A stretch of DNA of 64,000 nucleotides. Source: an uncultured Polaribacter sp. (GTDB lineage Bacteria; Bacteroidota; Bacteroidia; Flavobacteriales; Flavobacteriaceae). The notes beneath the pieces were generated by a model. It was not told the origin of the DNA and ran no database searches. It saw only the letters and a list, made by a program, of their open reading frames with translations. Below, one piece after another: positions 54,069 through 63,310 of this stretch. How positions within the stretch are numbered: the stretch's first letter is position 1; every line of letters begins with the position of its first letter. The position numbers were made by a program, and so were the translations under genes. The stretch spans positions 1 through 64,000 of the forward strand of contig NZ_CANLXV010000005.1 of the NCBI RefSeq assembly GCF_947495205.1, in the 5' to 3' direction.

Positions 54069-55496
54069 TTAAAAGGTTAACTTTTTTGTTAAATCTTCTA
54101 CATATTTTTTAAATTGCTTATCTGTTTCTGTAAGATTATCTACAGTTTTACAAGCATGTAATACAGTAGCATGGTCTCTTTGCCCTATTTGATTACCAAT
54201 ACTTGCCAAAGAAGTTTTAGTTAATCTTTTTGCAAAAAACATAGCCAATTGTCTTGCTTGTACAATATGCCTTTTTCTTGTTTTAGATTGTAAAGTGGCT
54301 ACATCCATATCAAAATACTTAGAAACTTCTTTCTGAATATAATCTATAGAAACTTCTTTTTTGGTGTTTTTTACAAACTTATCTACAATTTGTTTTGCCA
54401 ATTCTAAAGAAAACTCTTTTCTATTGAAAGAAGCTTGGGCAATCATAGAAATAATAACACCTTCTAACTCTCTAACGTTAGATTTTATGTTTTTTGCAAT
54501 GTATTCTACAATATCATCTGGCATTTCCACACCATCTCTATACAATTTGTTTTGTAAGATAGAAATTCTAGTTTCATAATCTGGTGCTTGTAATTCTGCA
54601 GATAATCCCCATTTAAAACGAGACAATAAGCGCTGTTCAATATCTTGCATATCTACAGGAGCTTTATCTGAAGTTAAAATTACTTGCTTACCATTTTGAT
54701 GTAAGTGATTAAAAATATGGAAAAACACATCTTGTGTTCCTGCTTTACCAGATAAAAACTGAACGTCATCTATTATTAACACATCTATCATTTGATAAAA
54801 GTGAATAAAATCGTTTCTGGTATTAGACTTTACAGAATCTATAAACTGTTGTGTAAATTTTTCTGATGAAATGTATAAAACCGTTTTATCTGGATATTTA
54901 TCTTTAATATCTACACCAATAGCGTGCGCCAAATGTGTTTTACCTAAACCAACACCTCCGTAAATTAATAACGGATTAAAAGAAGTTCCTCCTGGTTTGT
55001 TAGCAACTGCCATACTTGCAGAACGTGCTAATCGGTTAGAGTCTCCTTCTATAAAGTTGTTAAAATTATAATTAGGATTTAACTGAGATTCAATTTTTAC
55101 TTTTTGTAAACCTGGTATTACAAAAGGATTTCTTAACTCTCTTTTGTTAGATTCTAAAGGAACTGTAACTTTTTGAGGTTTTAAAGGATCTCTGTTAGAA
55201 CTTGGTATTTTAACTATTTGCGGCCTATTACTGCTATAGTTATTTTCCATTTTAACATCATAAATCAATTTCGCATCATTACCCAACTGTCTTACCAATG
55301 CTACTCTTAATAATTTAATGTAATGTTCTTCTAACCATTCGTAAAAAAATTTACTTGGCACCTGAATTGTTAAAGCCTCCCCAGACAATTTAACAGGTTT
55401 TATTGGTTCAAACCAAGTTTTATACGCTTGTGGTTTAATGTTGTCTTTTATAAAAGACAGGCATTCATTCCAAACTGATTCAGCAGTTAAAGTCAT
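54069..55496 (-). CDS. dnaA: Chromosomal replication initiator DnaA
   Basis: A 475-residue AAA+ ATPase that binds DnaA boxes and opens the replication origin. Domain I (about 1-85) starts WNECLSFIKDNIKPQAYKTW; domain III has Walker A LIYGGVGLGKTHLAHAIG and Walker B VLIIDDVQFLSGK; domain IV ends with the DNA-binding signature GQRDHATVLHACKTV. Normal length. A probable DnaA box lies upstream (55574), suggesting autoregulation. The genes downstream are the phosphatase and methyltransferase. Confidence 0.96.
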   Translation of the reverse strand: MTLTAESVWNECLSFIKDNIKPQAYKTWFEPIKPVKLSGEALTIQVPSKFFYEWLEEHYIKLLRVALVRQLGNDAKLIYDVKMENNYSSNRPQIVKIPSSNRDPLKPQKVTVPLESNKRELRNPFVIPGLQKVKIESQLNPNYNFNNFIEGDSNRLARSASMAVANKPGGTSFNPLLIYGGVGLGKTHLAHAIGVDIKDKYPDKTVLYISSEKFTQQFIDSVKSNTRNDFIHFYQMIDVLIIDDVQFLSGKAGTQDVFFHIFNHLHQNGKQVILTSDKAPVDMQDIEQRLLSRFKWGLSAELQAPDYETRISILQNKLYRDGVEMPDDIVEYIAKNIKSNVRELEGVIISMIAQASFNRKEFSLELAKQIVDKFVKNTKKEVSIDYIQKEVSKYFDMDVATLQSKTRKRHIVQARQLAMFFAKRLTKTSLASIGNQIGQRDHATVLHACKTVDNLTETDKQFKKYVEDLTKKLTF

Positions 55497-55573
55497 TTAT
55501 TTTATTGGATGCTTTGGGATTATTGATAATTATTACGTCGCAGTAATTTGCGTTTCTTAGGGCAATACAAAAG

Positions 55574-55582
55574 TGTGAATAA
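55574..55582 (-). promoter_or_regulatory. Single DnaA box upstream of dnaA
   Basis: TTATTCACA on the minus strand, matching the DnaA-box consensus TTWTNCACA. One box only was found in the 169-base divergent region, so this supports autoregulation more than an origin. Confidence 0.55.
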
Positions 55583-55665
55583 AAAACAGGATAAAAAAAT
55601 GAAATTACTATTGATTATTAACTTTTTTTTGCGTAAAATGAAAAAATAAATTTTATCTATTACAA

Positions 55666-56064
55666 TTGAAAAAATCATCAACAAAAACCAGAATAAGATA
55701 TTCTGAAACAGATCAAATGGGCGTTGTTTATCATGGCAATTATGCTCAATTTTTTGAAATGGGCAGAACAGAATGGTTAAGATCGCTTGGGGTAACATAC
55801 AAAGATATGGAAATGAATGGAATAATGCTACCTGTAATTTCTTTATCTTGTAATTTTATTAAATCTGCATTGTATGATGATGTACTAACAATAACTACTT
55901 TTCTAAAGAAAAAACCTTTGGTTAAAATTGAATTTGATTATGAGATTGTAAATCAAAATAACGAATTAATTTGTACCGGTAATTCTGTTTTGGCTTTTAT
56001 GAATTCTAAAACAATGAAACCTACACGTTGTCCAATTTATTTATTAGAAAGCTTAGGGTTTTAA
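55666..56064 (+). CDS. YbgC/4-hydroxybenzoyl-CoA-type acyl-CoA thioesterase
   Basis: A 132-residue hotdog-fold thioesterase. RYSETDQMGVVYHGNYAQFFEMGRT has the catalytic Asp of the family, and the end is ICTGNSVLAFMNSKTMKP. It hydrolyses acyl-CoA in the cytoplasm. The only start is a TTG at 55666 (MKKSSTKTRIRYS). Divergent from dnaA. Confidence 0.88.
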   Translation: MKKSSTKTRIRYSETDQMGVVYHGNYAQFFEMGRTEWLRSLGVTYKDMEMNGIMLPVISLSCNFIKSALYDDVLTITTFLKKKPLVKIEFDYEIVNQNNELICTGNSVLAFMNSKTMKPTRCPIYLLESLGF

Positions 56065-56068
56065 ATTA

Positions 56069-56671
56069 CTATAGTTTTTTAATAGAAACTTTATACAAGT
56101 TATTAAAAATAGTAAAAAATGCTTCTGCGTTTTTTTTTCGAATGGCAAGCGTATACTGGCAATCTAAAGCTAATTTTTGTTGTAAAATTCTTAGTTTTTT
56201 TTCTTTGATAATGCGCTGTACTTTATTCATCATGTCATAATCAAAATTTAGTAGATAATACACGTCTATTGTTTTTTCTTTAATTTCAGACGCCTCTAAA
56301 GCCATTTTTGCAGAAAGTTTATACGCAGAAATTAAACCTCCAACGCCTAATTTTGTTCCACCAAAATAACGCACAGAAACTACTAAAATATTGGTAACTT
56401 CAAAAGATTGAATTTGACCATAAATTGGCAAACCTGCAGAATTATTAGGTTCTCCATCATCATTTGCTCTAAACCTTTGTATTTCTGTACCCAATTGCCA
56501 CGCATAACAAATGTGTCTTGCAGAAGAATGTAATTTTTGTAAACTTTCTAAGGCTATTTTTATTTCTTCTTCAGAGGTTACAGGAAAGGCATAACCAAAA
56601 AACTTACTCCCTTTTTCTTTAAAAAGTGTTTCTTTTGATGGTTTTTCTATAGTTTTATAAATATCGCCCAT
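56069..56671 (-). CDS. YigZ / IMPACT-family protein
   Basis: A 200-residue protein with the UPF0029 core: SEFFGYA-like KGSKFFGYAFPVTSEEE, HICYAWQLG, RANDDGEPNNSAGLPIYGQI and VVSVRYFGGTKLGVGGLI. The C-terminal half is the DUF1949-like domain. Function is not firmly known; related proteins act in translation stress. It is convergent with the thioesterase. Confidence 0.9.
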   Translation of the reverse strand: MGDIYKTIEKPSKETLFKEKGSKFFGYAFPVTSEEEIKIALESLQKLHSSARHICYAWQLGTEIQRFRANDDGEPNNSAGLPIYGQIQSFEVTNILVVSVRYFGGTKLGVGGLISAYKLSAKMALEASEIKEKTIDVYYLLNFDYDMMNKVQRIIKEKKLRILQQKLALDCQYTLAIRKKNAEAFFTIFNNLYKVSIKKL

Positions 56672-56817
56672 TAAGTAGCTTTTTATCTTTTTTGTCTTTC
56701 AGAAATTTTTCCAAAGAAAAAAAACGAACCAATCCTAGTTTGTATTAATTATTACCTTTTATCATCTTCATAAAGCCTTCAATCTTTAAAACCTTAATAA
56801 TTTAATACTGAAAAGAA

Positions 56818-57678
56818 TTAAGCAATCGCAACAATTACAATACCTAAAATTGCCAAAGCCACACCAATTATATTTTTAACGCTAAATTTCTCTTTAAACA
56901 AAAGCAATCCTATTAAAGTAGATACAATTACAATAGCTACATTATTCACAGTAAATAATGTTGAACTTTCAAAATTTTTATTTTGTAATGCTTTTATTAG
57001 AAATATAATAGAAAAATAATTAGGAACACCCAATACAATACCAGCAATTACATTCTTTAAACCAAAAGGCGTACTCTTTTTTAGACTTTTTATGCCTAAA
57101 ATTACAATTCCAAATACAAAAGCAATACCAAACAAAGTACCAGAAAATATAGAAATATCTCTATCATCTACATAAGTACTTTGTATGTATTTAATTAAAG
57201 TATCTATGGCGCCAGATCCTAAAAATAGTAAAACGGGGAGAAGTAATGTGCCTTTATTTTCTGATTTTTCATCTTTTACAGATGATAAATAAACTGCTAT
57301 TAAAGCAATAATAATTCCTGTTATTTTTAAAAAAGTTACAGATTCATTATATAAAATAACCCCAAAAAAAACAGGAACCACAACAGACATTTTACCTGCA
57401 ATAGATGTAACAGAAACGCCATTCTTTTGAGCTGTCATAGCCATAACAAAAAAAATGGTAATAAATAAAGCCCCTAAAACTAGAGCTCCAGGAAACCAAT
57501 TTTGCGTATAAATTTCTGTAATTGGTATTTTTCTTTCAGCAAATAAAAACCCCAAAGAAAAAGCAACCATGTAATTTACAATAATAGCTTTTAGAACATC
57601 TACTTTATAAATGCCAAAATATTTAAAAATTACAAATAAACCCGATGAAAATAAAATACTTAGTAGTAAATAAAACAA
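56818..57678 (-). CDS. EamA/DMT-family transporter
   Basis: A 286-residue protein with about ten membrane helices in two EamA-like repeats, the layout of the drug/metabolite transporter family. Second-half markers include FTVNNVAIVIVSTLIGLLLF. Substrate unknown. Only a TTG start at 57678 fits; it lies one base after the HAD gene's stop, so it is coupled to it. Confidence 0.82.
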   Translation of the reverse strand: MFYLLLSILFSSGLFVIFKYFGIYKVDVLKAIIVNYMVAFSLGFLFAERKIPITEIYTQNWFPGALVLGALFITIFFVMAMTAQKNGVSVTSIAGKMSVVVPVFFGVILYNESVTFLKITGIIIALIAVYLSSVKDEKSENKGTLLLPVLLFLGSGAIDTLIKYIQSTYVDDRDISIFSGTLFGIAFVFGIVILGIKSLKKSTPFGLKNVIAGIVLGVPNYFSIIFLIKALQNKNFESSTLFTVNNVAIVIVSTLIGLLLFKEKFSVKNIIGVALAILGIVIVAIA

Positions 57679-57679
57679 A

Positions 57680-58285
57680 TTATAGCAAGTTTTTGGTTTT
57701 TAAATCAGTTACATCTTCTTTACCAGGAATTAAATTCCAAATATGAATTCCTAAAGTTTTTGCGGCATCTGTATTTTCTTTAGTATCGTCTATAAAGAGC
57801 GTTTCTTTGGCATTTAAATTATTTTCTTTTAGCACAAATTGATAAATATTTGTGTTGGGTTTTTTTAAATTTATTTGGTGCGTTAAATAAAATTGTTGAA
57901 AACAATTTTTAAATTTGGTATACAATTCTATACCCCAATTATTCTGAATCCAAGAAATATGCATATCATTAGTGTTGCTTAACAAAAATAATCTGTATTT
58001 TTTTTCTTTGGATAATTGCTGAATAAAACGCAATCTTTCCTCTGGAAAATCTAGTAAAATTGAAGTCCAAGCTGTTTTTAACGTTTCTTTAGAAATGGAT
58101 AATTTTTCTTCAAAATAATTTAAAAATTTATCGGTTGTAATAAGTCCCATTTCATAATCGTCTAAAATGGGCTTCCATTTTTTATCTAAGGGAGAAATTC
58201 CTAATTTTTCTAATTCTTTGGCAAATAACTTTTTATCTAAATTGATAAATATATCTCCAAAATCGAAAATGATATTTTTAATCAT
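57680..58285 (-). CDS. HAD-family phosphatase (YihX-like)
   Basis: A 201-residue HAD enzyme. The nucleophile motif is IIFDFGDIFINLD, the DxG form seen in YihX-like phosphatases of sugar-1-phosphates; motif II is LFLLSNTND; the last motif is FIDDTKENTDAAKTLG. Overlaps the end of ribD by eight bases and precedes the transporter by one base, so it sits inside the ribD operon; a role in flavin-precursor dephosphorylation is possible but unproven. Confidence 0.86.
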   Translation of the reverse strand: MIKNIIFDFGDIFINLDKKLFAKELEKLGISPLDKKWKPILDDYEMGLITTDKFLNYFEEKLSISKETLKTAWTSILLDFPEERLRFIQQLSKEKKYRLFLLSNTNDMHISWIQNNWGIELYTKFKNCFQQFYLTHQINLKKPNTNIYQFVLKENNLNAKETLFIDDTKENTDAAKTLGIHIWNLIPGKEDVTDLKTKNLL

Positions 58286-59441
58286 TTGTATATTTTTTTA
58301 AAATATCGTTTTTAATGTTTTTTTGAGTAAAATCTCCTTGTAAAACTGGCGCTTTTATTCCTCTTTTAAAAGAATTATCGCCAATAAAAACAAAAGCTTC
58401 ATCCCAAAGATTTTCGTCTATAAAAGTTTGTAAAGTTTGTGTACCACCTTCAATAATTACAGACATTATATTGTGTTTGTGTAAAATATTACAAACTGTA
58501 GCCGCTTTTAATTTCCCCAAAGGGGAAAAATCTGCTTGTTCAAAAATTGTATTCTCAAGAGGTTGAAACTCCTTGTTATTCCGTTTAATATTCTCATCGT
58601 AAATAACAATTGTTTTTACACTTCCGTCTAAAATGTTACCGTTTTTAGGAATTCTTAAAGTTCTGTCTAATACAATTCTAATAGGATTTTGCCCAGACCA
58701 ACTTCTAACATTTAATTTTGAATTATCTGCCAAAACAGTGTTTGTACCTACTAAAATAGCATGTTCTTTAGCGCGCAATTTATGCACTACTTGTTGGGAG
58801 TAAGCGTTAGAAATCCAAACTGGTTTTGCGTCATTACGAATTATGCTTTTTTCAGCTTTATTTGGCAATTCATTAGTAAATTTATTTACTTTTTCTTCAC
58901 TTTTGCTTTCTGCTAAATATGTATTCTTAAAATCTTTTATAGGAGCAATAAACCCATCTTTGGTTTCTGCCCATTTTAAAATTACATAGGGTCTTTTTTT
59001 ATGCTGATTGGTAAAAAAACGTTTGTGATGTGCCAAACATTCTTTTTCTAAAACACCTACTTTTACATTAATTCCCGCTTTTTTAATACGCTCAATTCCT
59101 TTTCCTGCAACCAAACTATTACTATCTACACAACCAATAACTACTGTATTTAATTGGTATTTTACAATTAAATCTGCACAAGGTGGGGTTTTACCAAAAT
59201 GCGAACAAGGTTCTAGAGTCACATAAATGGTAGCTTGTTTTAAAAGTGTTTTATCTTCAACTGCATTTATAGCATTTACTTCTGCATGGTTTTCGCCATA
59301 AGGCGATGTAAAACCTTCACCAATAATTTTATGATCAAATACAATTACAGCGCCAACAGATGGGTTTGGTCTTGCAGTTCCCAACCCGTTTTTAGCAATT
59401 TGTAAAGCTCTTTTAATAAATTTTTCGTGTGTTTTTTGCAT
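58278..59441 (-). CDS. ribD: Bifunctional riboflavin deaminase/reductase RibD
   Basis: A 387-residue enzyme. N-terminal deaminase domain (about 1-145) has the zinc motifs NHAEVNAI and EPCSHFGKTPPCADL; the reductase domain (about 150-387) carries KWAETKDGFIAP and ILVGTNTVLADNSKLNVR. It carries out two steps of riboflavin synthesis. Two in-frame extra pieces occur in the reductase part: about 30 residues near 170-200, and FSPLGKL, encoded by a GGGG palindrome at 58512-58528. The LEA-type lipoprotein gene lies 14 bases upstream. Confidence 0.93.
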   Translation of the reverse strand: MQKTHEKFIKRALQIAKNGLGTARPNPSVGAVIVFDHKIIGEGFTSPYGENHAEVNAINAVEDKTLLKQATIYVTLEPCSHFGKTPPCADLIVKYQLNTVVIGCVDSNSLVAGKGIERIKKAGINVKVGVLEKECLAHHKRFFTNQHKKRPYVILKWAETKDGFIAPIKDFKNTYLAESKSEEKVNKFTNELPNKAEKSIIRNDAKPVWISNAYSQQVVHKLRAKEHAILVGTNTVLADNSKLNVRSWSGQNPIRIVLDRTLRIPKNGNILDGSVKTIVIYDENIKRNNKEFQPLENTIFEQADFSPLGKLKAATVCNILHKHNIMSVIIEGGTQTLQTFIDENLWDEAFVFIGDNSFKRGIKAPVLQGDFTQKNIKNDILKKYTND

Positions 59442-59455
59442 GATTAAAGAAATTC

Positions 59456-59914
59456 TTAAAATTTAATTTCTTGCACCTTATCTACTGCATACACTTTAGA
59501 AAAACCAAATACTTTGTACTTTAAATCTCCTTTAAATTGCACTTTTATAGATTTATTTAAAACCGAATTTAACAAACCTCCTAAAATGCCTCCTTTGCTA
59601 TTTTCAAAAATTTTTCTTGTTGGTATTACCACTTTTAAAGGTACTACAAACGCTTTTCTTGCGGGCACTTTAAATTCTCCTGAAGATACTTGGGCAACAT
59701 CTGCCCCATTTACAATTACCTTAATTCCATCTGTAGCAATTTTGCCACCAATATCATTTGGGTTTTCAAAAAAAGCTTCTGCTTTTAAGTGAATTGTATC
59801 TCCTTTAAAAGAAATTACTTTTATATGATCCACTTTTTTAAATATGGGTTCTTTGTCTATAGAACAACTTGTAATTACTAAAAATAAAAGACCAAAATAG
59901 ATTGTGTTTTTCAT
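59456..59914 (-). CDS. LEA type 2-family lipoprotein
   Basis: A 152-residue lipoprotein (Cys in VITSCSIDKE) with a single LEA_2/WHy-like beta-sandwich domain (LKAEAFFENPNDIGGKIATD). The family binds or shields proteins at the envelope; function here is unknown. It is the first gene of the ribD operon (gap to ribD 14 bases). Confidence 0.84.
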   Translation of the reverse strand: MKNTIYFGLLFLVITSCSIDKEPIFKKVDHIKVISFKGDTIHLKAEAFFENPNDIGGKIATDGIKVIVNGADVAQVSSGEFKVPARKAFVVPLKVVIPTRKIFENSKGGILGGLLNSVLNKSIKVQFKGDLKYKVFGFSKVYAVDKVQEIKF

Positions 59915-59948
59915 CGAAAAAAAAATTAAATTAGGTAACTTGCTGCTG

Positions 59949-59956
59949 CAAAAATA
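59949..59956 (-). promoter_or_regulatory. TAnnTTTG box for the LEA/ribD operon
   Basis: TATTTTTG on the minus strand, 34 bases before the ATG at 59914. The -33 TTG is not found at normal spacing. It lies within the 51-base divergent gap. Confidence 0.45.
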
Positions 59957-59965
59957 CAGTAATAA

Positions 59966-60457
59966 ATGCCAAGTGAAAATTTTATTATTAGAGAAATAAA
60001 ACCAACAGATAATTTAGCTATATCTAAGGTAATTAGAACTGTAATTTTAGAAATGGGCGCACCAAAAGTAGGCACAGCTTATGAAGATAAAGCTACAGAC
60101 AAAATGTTTGAAACCTACCAAAAAAACAAAGCGGTTTATTACGTTTTAGAGCATCAAAATAAAGTAGTTGGTGGTGCAGGTATTGCGCAATTAGATAATT
60201 TTGATGGTACTATTTGCGAATTACAAAAAATGTATCTTTTACCCATAGCAAGAGGCAAAGGTTTGGGTTCTAAAATGATAAACAAATGTATAAAAACTGC
60301 AAAAACATTTGGTTTTACATCTTGTTATTTAGAAACCTTACCTTACATGACAGCTGCCGTAAAATTGTACAAAAAAAATAATTTTAAACATTTAGATGGG
60401 CCAATGGGAAATACAAACCATTATTCTTGTAATGTTTGGATGCTTAAAAAAATATAA
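59966..60457 (+). CDS. GNAT-family N-acetyltransferase
   Basis: A 163-residue acetyltransferase. FIIREIKPTDNLAISKVIRT opens the fold, MYLLPIARGKGLGSKMINKC is the acetyl-CoA loop, and VKLYKKNNFKHLDG the late motif. It is divergent from the LEA/ribD operon and precedes the cardiolipin synthase gene by three bases. Substrate is unknown. Confidence 0.87.
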   Translation: MPSENFIIREIKPTDNLAISKVIRTVILEMGAPKVGTAYEDKATDKMFETYQKNKAVYYVLEHQNKVVGGAGIAQLDNFDGTICELQKMYLLPIARGKGLGSKMINKCIKTAKTFGFTSCYLETLPYMTAAVKLYKKNNFKHLDGPMGNTNHYSCNVWMLKKI

Positions 60458-60460
60458 AAT

Positions 60461-61885
60461 TTGATATTTTACACACTTTTTTTAATTCATATTCTATTTT
60501 TTAGTTGGGCATTTTACAACATTCTTTATTTTGGTGTAAAACCTTCTAAATCTTTAAGTTGGATTTTAATCACCTTCTTTTTTCCGTTTATTGGTGTGCT
60601 TAGTTTTATAATTTTTGGTATTAATAGAAGGCGATTAAAGTTTTTTGAATTAAAAGAAACTAAAAAACGTAAAAACTACATAAAAGCTTCTTTTACGAAC
60701 AAAGAAAATTCTCAATTAGACGGATTAGCATCTGTAAAAGCAAAAAAAATATCAACATTAATCTACAATAACACTAATTTTCCGCTAGAAAGCAATAACA
60801 ACGTAACAATTCTAAAAAACGGAAAAGAAACTTTTAATGCACTTTGCGATAGCATTTCTAAAGCTGAAAAATTTATTCATCTGCAATATTTTATCATAGA
60901 AAATGGAAAAGTTTTTAACCGCATAAAAAAATTATTGCTAGAAAAAAGAAAAGAAAATGTAGAAGTTAGAATACTGTACGATTCCTTTGGAAGTTATTAT
61001 TTAAACAAGAAATCTATAACAGAATTAAAAGAAGCCGGTTGTAAAATATACCCAGAAACCCCTTTAAAATATGGTACTTTTTTATTCTCTTTAAATTTTA
61101 GAAATCATAGAAAAATTGCTGTAATAGACAATAAAATTGGTTTTACGGGTGGTGTAAATATTTCTGATGAATACATTACAAAAGACACCAATTTAGGTAT
61201 TTGGCAAGATACTCATGTTAAAATTGAAGGGAAAAGTGTATCTCATTTGCACAAATCTTTTATAAAAGATTACTATTATGCTACCAACAAAGATTTAAGC
61301 AAAAACAAAAAATACAATATTATTTATAAAAGTGAAGGCCACACAAAACTACAAATTATAAATAGTGGGCCAGATTACAAGCAAGCTATTGTTATGCAAC
61401 AATATTTAAGTTTTATAAACTTAGCAGAAAAAAGTATTTGTGTTTTAAACCCCTATTTTATTCCTACATTTTCCATTTTAGAGGCATTTAAAATTGCAGC
61501 GTTAAGCGGTATTAAAGTGCAGTTATTATTACCCAAAAAAGGAGATTCTAAAGTTGCTACCTATAGCATGTATTCTTATTTTGAAGTTTTAATAAATGCA
61601 GGTGTAGAAATTTATTTGAGAGAAGATTTTTCGCACAGTAAAGTAATTTACATAGATGATGAAATTTTATCTATAGGCTCTACAAATTTTGATTGTAGAA
61701 GTTTTGAACATAATTATGAGCTAAATGCGATTATCTTTGATAAAGAAAAAACAAAAGAGGTAAAACTAGAGTTTGAAGAACGCCTAACAAAAGCCACAAA
61801 AATAAACCTAGAAACTTTTAAAAATCGTTCTAAGAAACAAAAAACTTTAGAACGTTTGTGCCGTTTCTTTAGCCCTTTATTATAA
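60461..61885 (+). CDS. cls: Cardiolipin synthase
   Basis: A 474-residue membrane enzyme. Two N-terminal helices (about 3-22, 33-52) are followed by two phospholipase-D domains with HxK motifs HRKIAVIDNKIGFTGG and HSKVIYIDDEILSIGS, each followed by Asp/Asn/Ser residues. It makes cardiolipin from phosphatidylglycerol. Start is a TTG at 60461, three bases after the GNAT stop; no ATG in frame. Confidence 0.9.
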   Translation: MIFYTLFLIHILFFSWAFYNILYFGVKPSKSLSWILITFFFPFIGVLSFIIFGINRRRLKFFELKETKKRKNYIKASFTNKENSQLDGLASVKAKKISTLIYNNTNFPLESNNNVTILKNGKETFNALCDSISKAEKFIHLQYFIIENGKVFNRIKKLLLEKRKENVEVRILYDSFGSYYLNKKSITELKEAGCKIYPETPLKYGTFLFSLNFRNHRKIAVIDNKIGFTGGVNISDEYITKDTNLGIWQDTHVKIEGKSVSHLHKSFIKDYYYATNKDLSKNKKYNIIYKSEGHTKLQIINSGPDYKQAIVMQQYLSFINLAEKSICVLNPYFIPTFSILEAFKIAALSGIKVQLLLPKKGDSKVATYSMYSYFEVLINAGVEIYLREDFSHSKVIYIDDEILSIGSTNFDCRSFEHNYELNAIIFDKEKTKEVKLEFEERLTKATKINLETFKNRSKKQKTLERLCRFFSPLL

Positions 61886-61889
61886 TTGT

Positions 61890-62756
61890 ATGACCCTAAA
61901 AGATTTCAAATTTTTTTTTACTGATGAATTGGTTTCCATTTATCCAACTACAGAAATAGATACATTTTTCTTTATTTTAATTGAAGAGAAACTGCAACTG
62001 CAAAGAATTGATACTGTTTTAAAACCCAATTTCTTAATAGCTGTTGAAAAATTAAAAGTTCTAAAAAAAATTATTGATAGATTAAAAAAAGAAGAGCCAT
62101 TACAATATATTTTAGGAAATACAGAATTTTATGGCTTGCCTTTTTTGGTAAATAAAAATACATTAATTCCAAGACCAGAAACAGAAGAATTAGTCGCCTG
62201 GATTCTTTTAGAGAGTGAAGGAGAGAGAAGAAAGAAAAAAGAAAGCAATCTTTATATTATAGATATTGGCACAGGAACTGGCTGCATACCAATTTCTTTG
62301 GCTAAAAACCTAGAAAATGTAAAAATTTCTGCAATAGACATTTCTAATAAAGCCTTACAAGTTGCCAAACAAAATGCCAAATTAAATAAAGTTGAAATTA
62401 ACTTTTTGGAGTTAAATATTTTAAAAGCGGACAAATTACCAGCAAAGTATGATATTATTGTTTCCAATCCGCCTTATGTTAGAGTATTAGAAAAAGTAGC
62501 AATTAAAAACAATGTTTTAGAGAATGAACCTCACTTGGCTTTATTTGTAGACGATGATAATCCGCTTATTTTCTATAAAAAAATAGCAGATTTAGCAAAA
62601 CAACATCTTACAAAAAATGGATTGTTATTTTTTGAAATTAATCAATATTTAGCGCAAGAAACTGTAGAAATGTTAAAGCACAAAGGGTTTTCTAATATCG
62701 TATTGAAAAAAGATTTTTTTGGCAATTATAGAATGATAAAGTGCGAATTCATTTAG
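61890..62756 (+). CDS. prmC: Release-factor glutamine methyltransferase PrmC
   Basis: A 288-residue SAM-dependent enzyme that methylates the Gln of the GGQ motif in RF1/RF2. Motif I is DIGTGTGCIPISLA; the substrate motif is SNPPYVRV. A stretch ESEGERRKKKESN is inserted between IPRPETEELV and the SAM motif, encoded by a nearly pure-purine tract. It starts four bases after cls. Confidence 0.92.
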   Translation: MTLKDFKFFFTDELVSIYPTTEIDTFFFILIEEKLQLQRIDTVLKPNFLIAVEKLKVLKKIIDRLKKEEPLQYILGNTEFYGLPFLVNKNTLIPRPETEELVAWILLESEGERRKKKESNLYIIDIGTGTGCIPISLAKNLENVKISAIDISNKALQVAKQNAKLNKVEINFLELNILKADKLPAKYDIIVSNPPYVRVLEKVAIKNNVLENEPHLALFVDDDNPLIFYKKIADLAKQHLTKNGLLFFEINQYLAQETVEMLKHKGFSNIVLKKDFFGNYRMIKCEFI

Positions 62757-62924
62757 TTTGTTTTTAAATTTTAAAAAACTAAAATCTTTATGCATCATAA
62801 AGTTATCTAAGACTTAATTTTTTATTTGAGTTGTGCACAATGCGAAAAACGCATAAAAACCAACACACAAACAGCACATTTATTTTTTGCCAAGACGTAT
62901 AAAAATATTTTGAGGCTTACTATA

Positions 62925-62946
62925 TTAATCGTAATATTGCAATGAA
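62925..62946. promoter_or_regulatory. ArsR-type operator upstream of arsR
   Basis: TTAATCGTAATATTGCAATGAA, a partial inverted repeat (ATcG...TGCAAT type) just before arsR. Its sequence closely matches a second site at 63311 before arsC. Other bases of the 206-base gap from prmC show a small hairpin (ATGCG / CGCAT) and nothing firm. Confidence 0.55.
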
Positions 62947-62962
62947 TTAATAAATAATAAAA

Positions 62963-63295
62963 ATGGGATTAGCAAAAACTGAAATGTTTACCGATCAACA
63001 AAATGAAATTTCTCTTTTTGCAAAAGTCTTTGGTCATCCTGCAAGAGTTGCAATTTTACAACATTTATTTAAAATTAACTCCTGTGTTTGTGGAGATTTG
63101 GTAAACGAAATTGGCTTAGCACAACCAACAATATCACAACATTTAAAAGAACTAAAACATTTAGGCTTAATTAAAGGTAATGTAGAAGGAACAAGTGTTT
63201 GTTACTGCATTCACAAAGAAAACTGGACCGCAATGAAAACAGTAATGAATGAATTTTTAAATCAAGACTTAACAGAAAAACAAGATTGCTGTTAA
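62963..63295 (+). CDS. arsR: ArsR-family arsenic/metal repressor
   Basis: A 110-residue winged-helix repressor. HPARVAILQHLFKINSCVCGDL carries the metal-binding CVC motif of ArsR, and IGLAQPTISQHLKELKHLGLI the recognition helix. Two more Cys are near the end (VCYC, DCC). It would release DNA on binding As(III). Start is a conventional ATG; operators lie before it and before arsC. Confidence 0.9.
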   Translation: MGLAKTEMFTDQQNEISLFAKVFGHPARVAILQHLFKINSCVCGDLVNEIGLAQPTISQHLKELKHLGLIKGNVEGTSVCYCIHKENWTAMKTVMNEFLNQDLTEKQDCC

Positions 63296-63310
63296 AAAAA
63301 TTTGAATCAA

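Noticed and set aside
55497..55665. Replication origin next to dnaA
   Set aside because: Only one DnaA box and no AT-rich repeat block; not enough for oriC.
58600..59441. FMN riboswitch upstream of ribD
   Set aside because: ribD is preceded by a lipoprotein gene only 14 bases away; no RFN-element sequence is visible.
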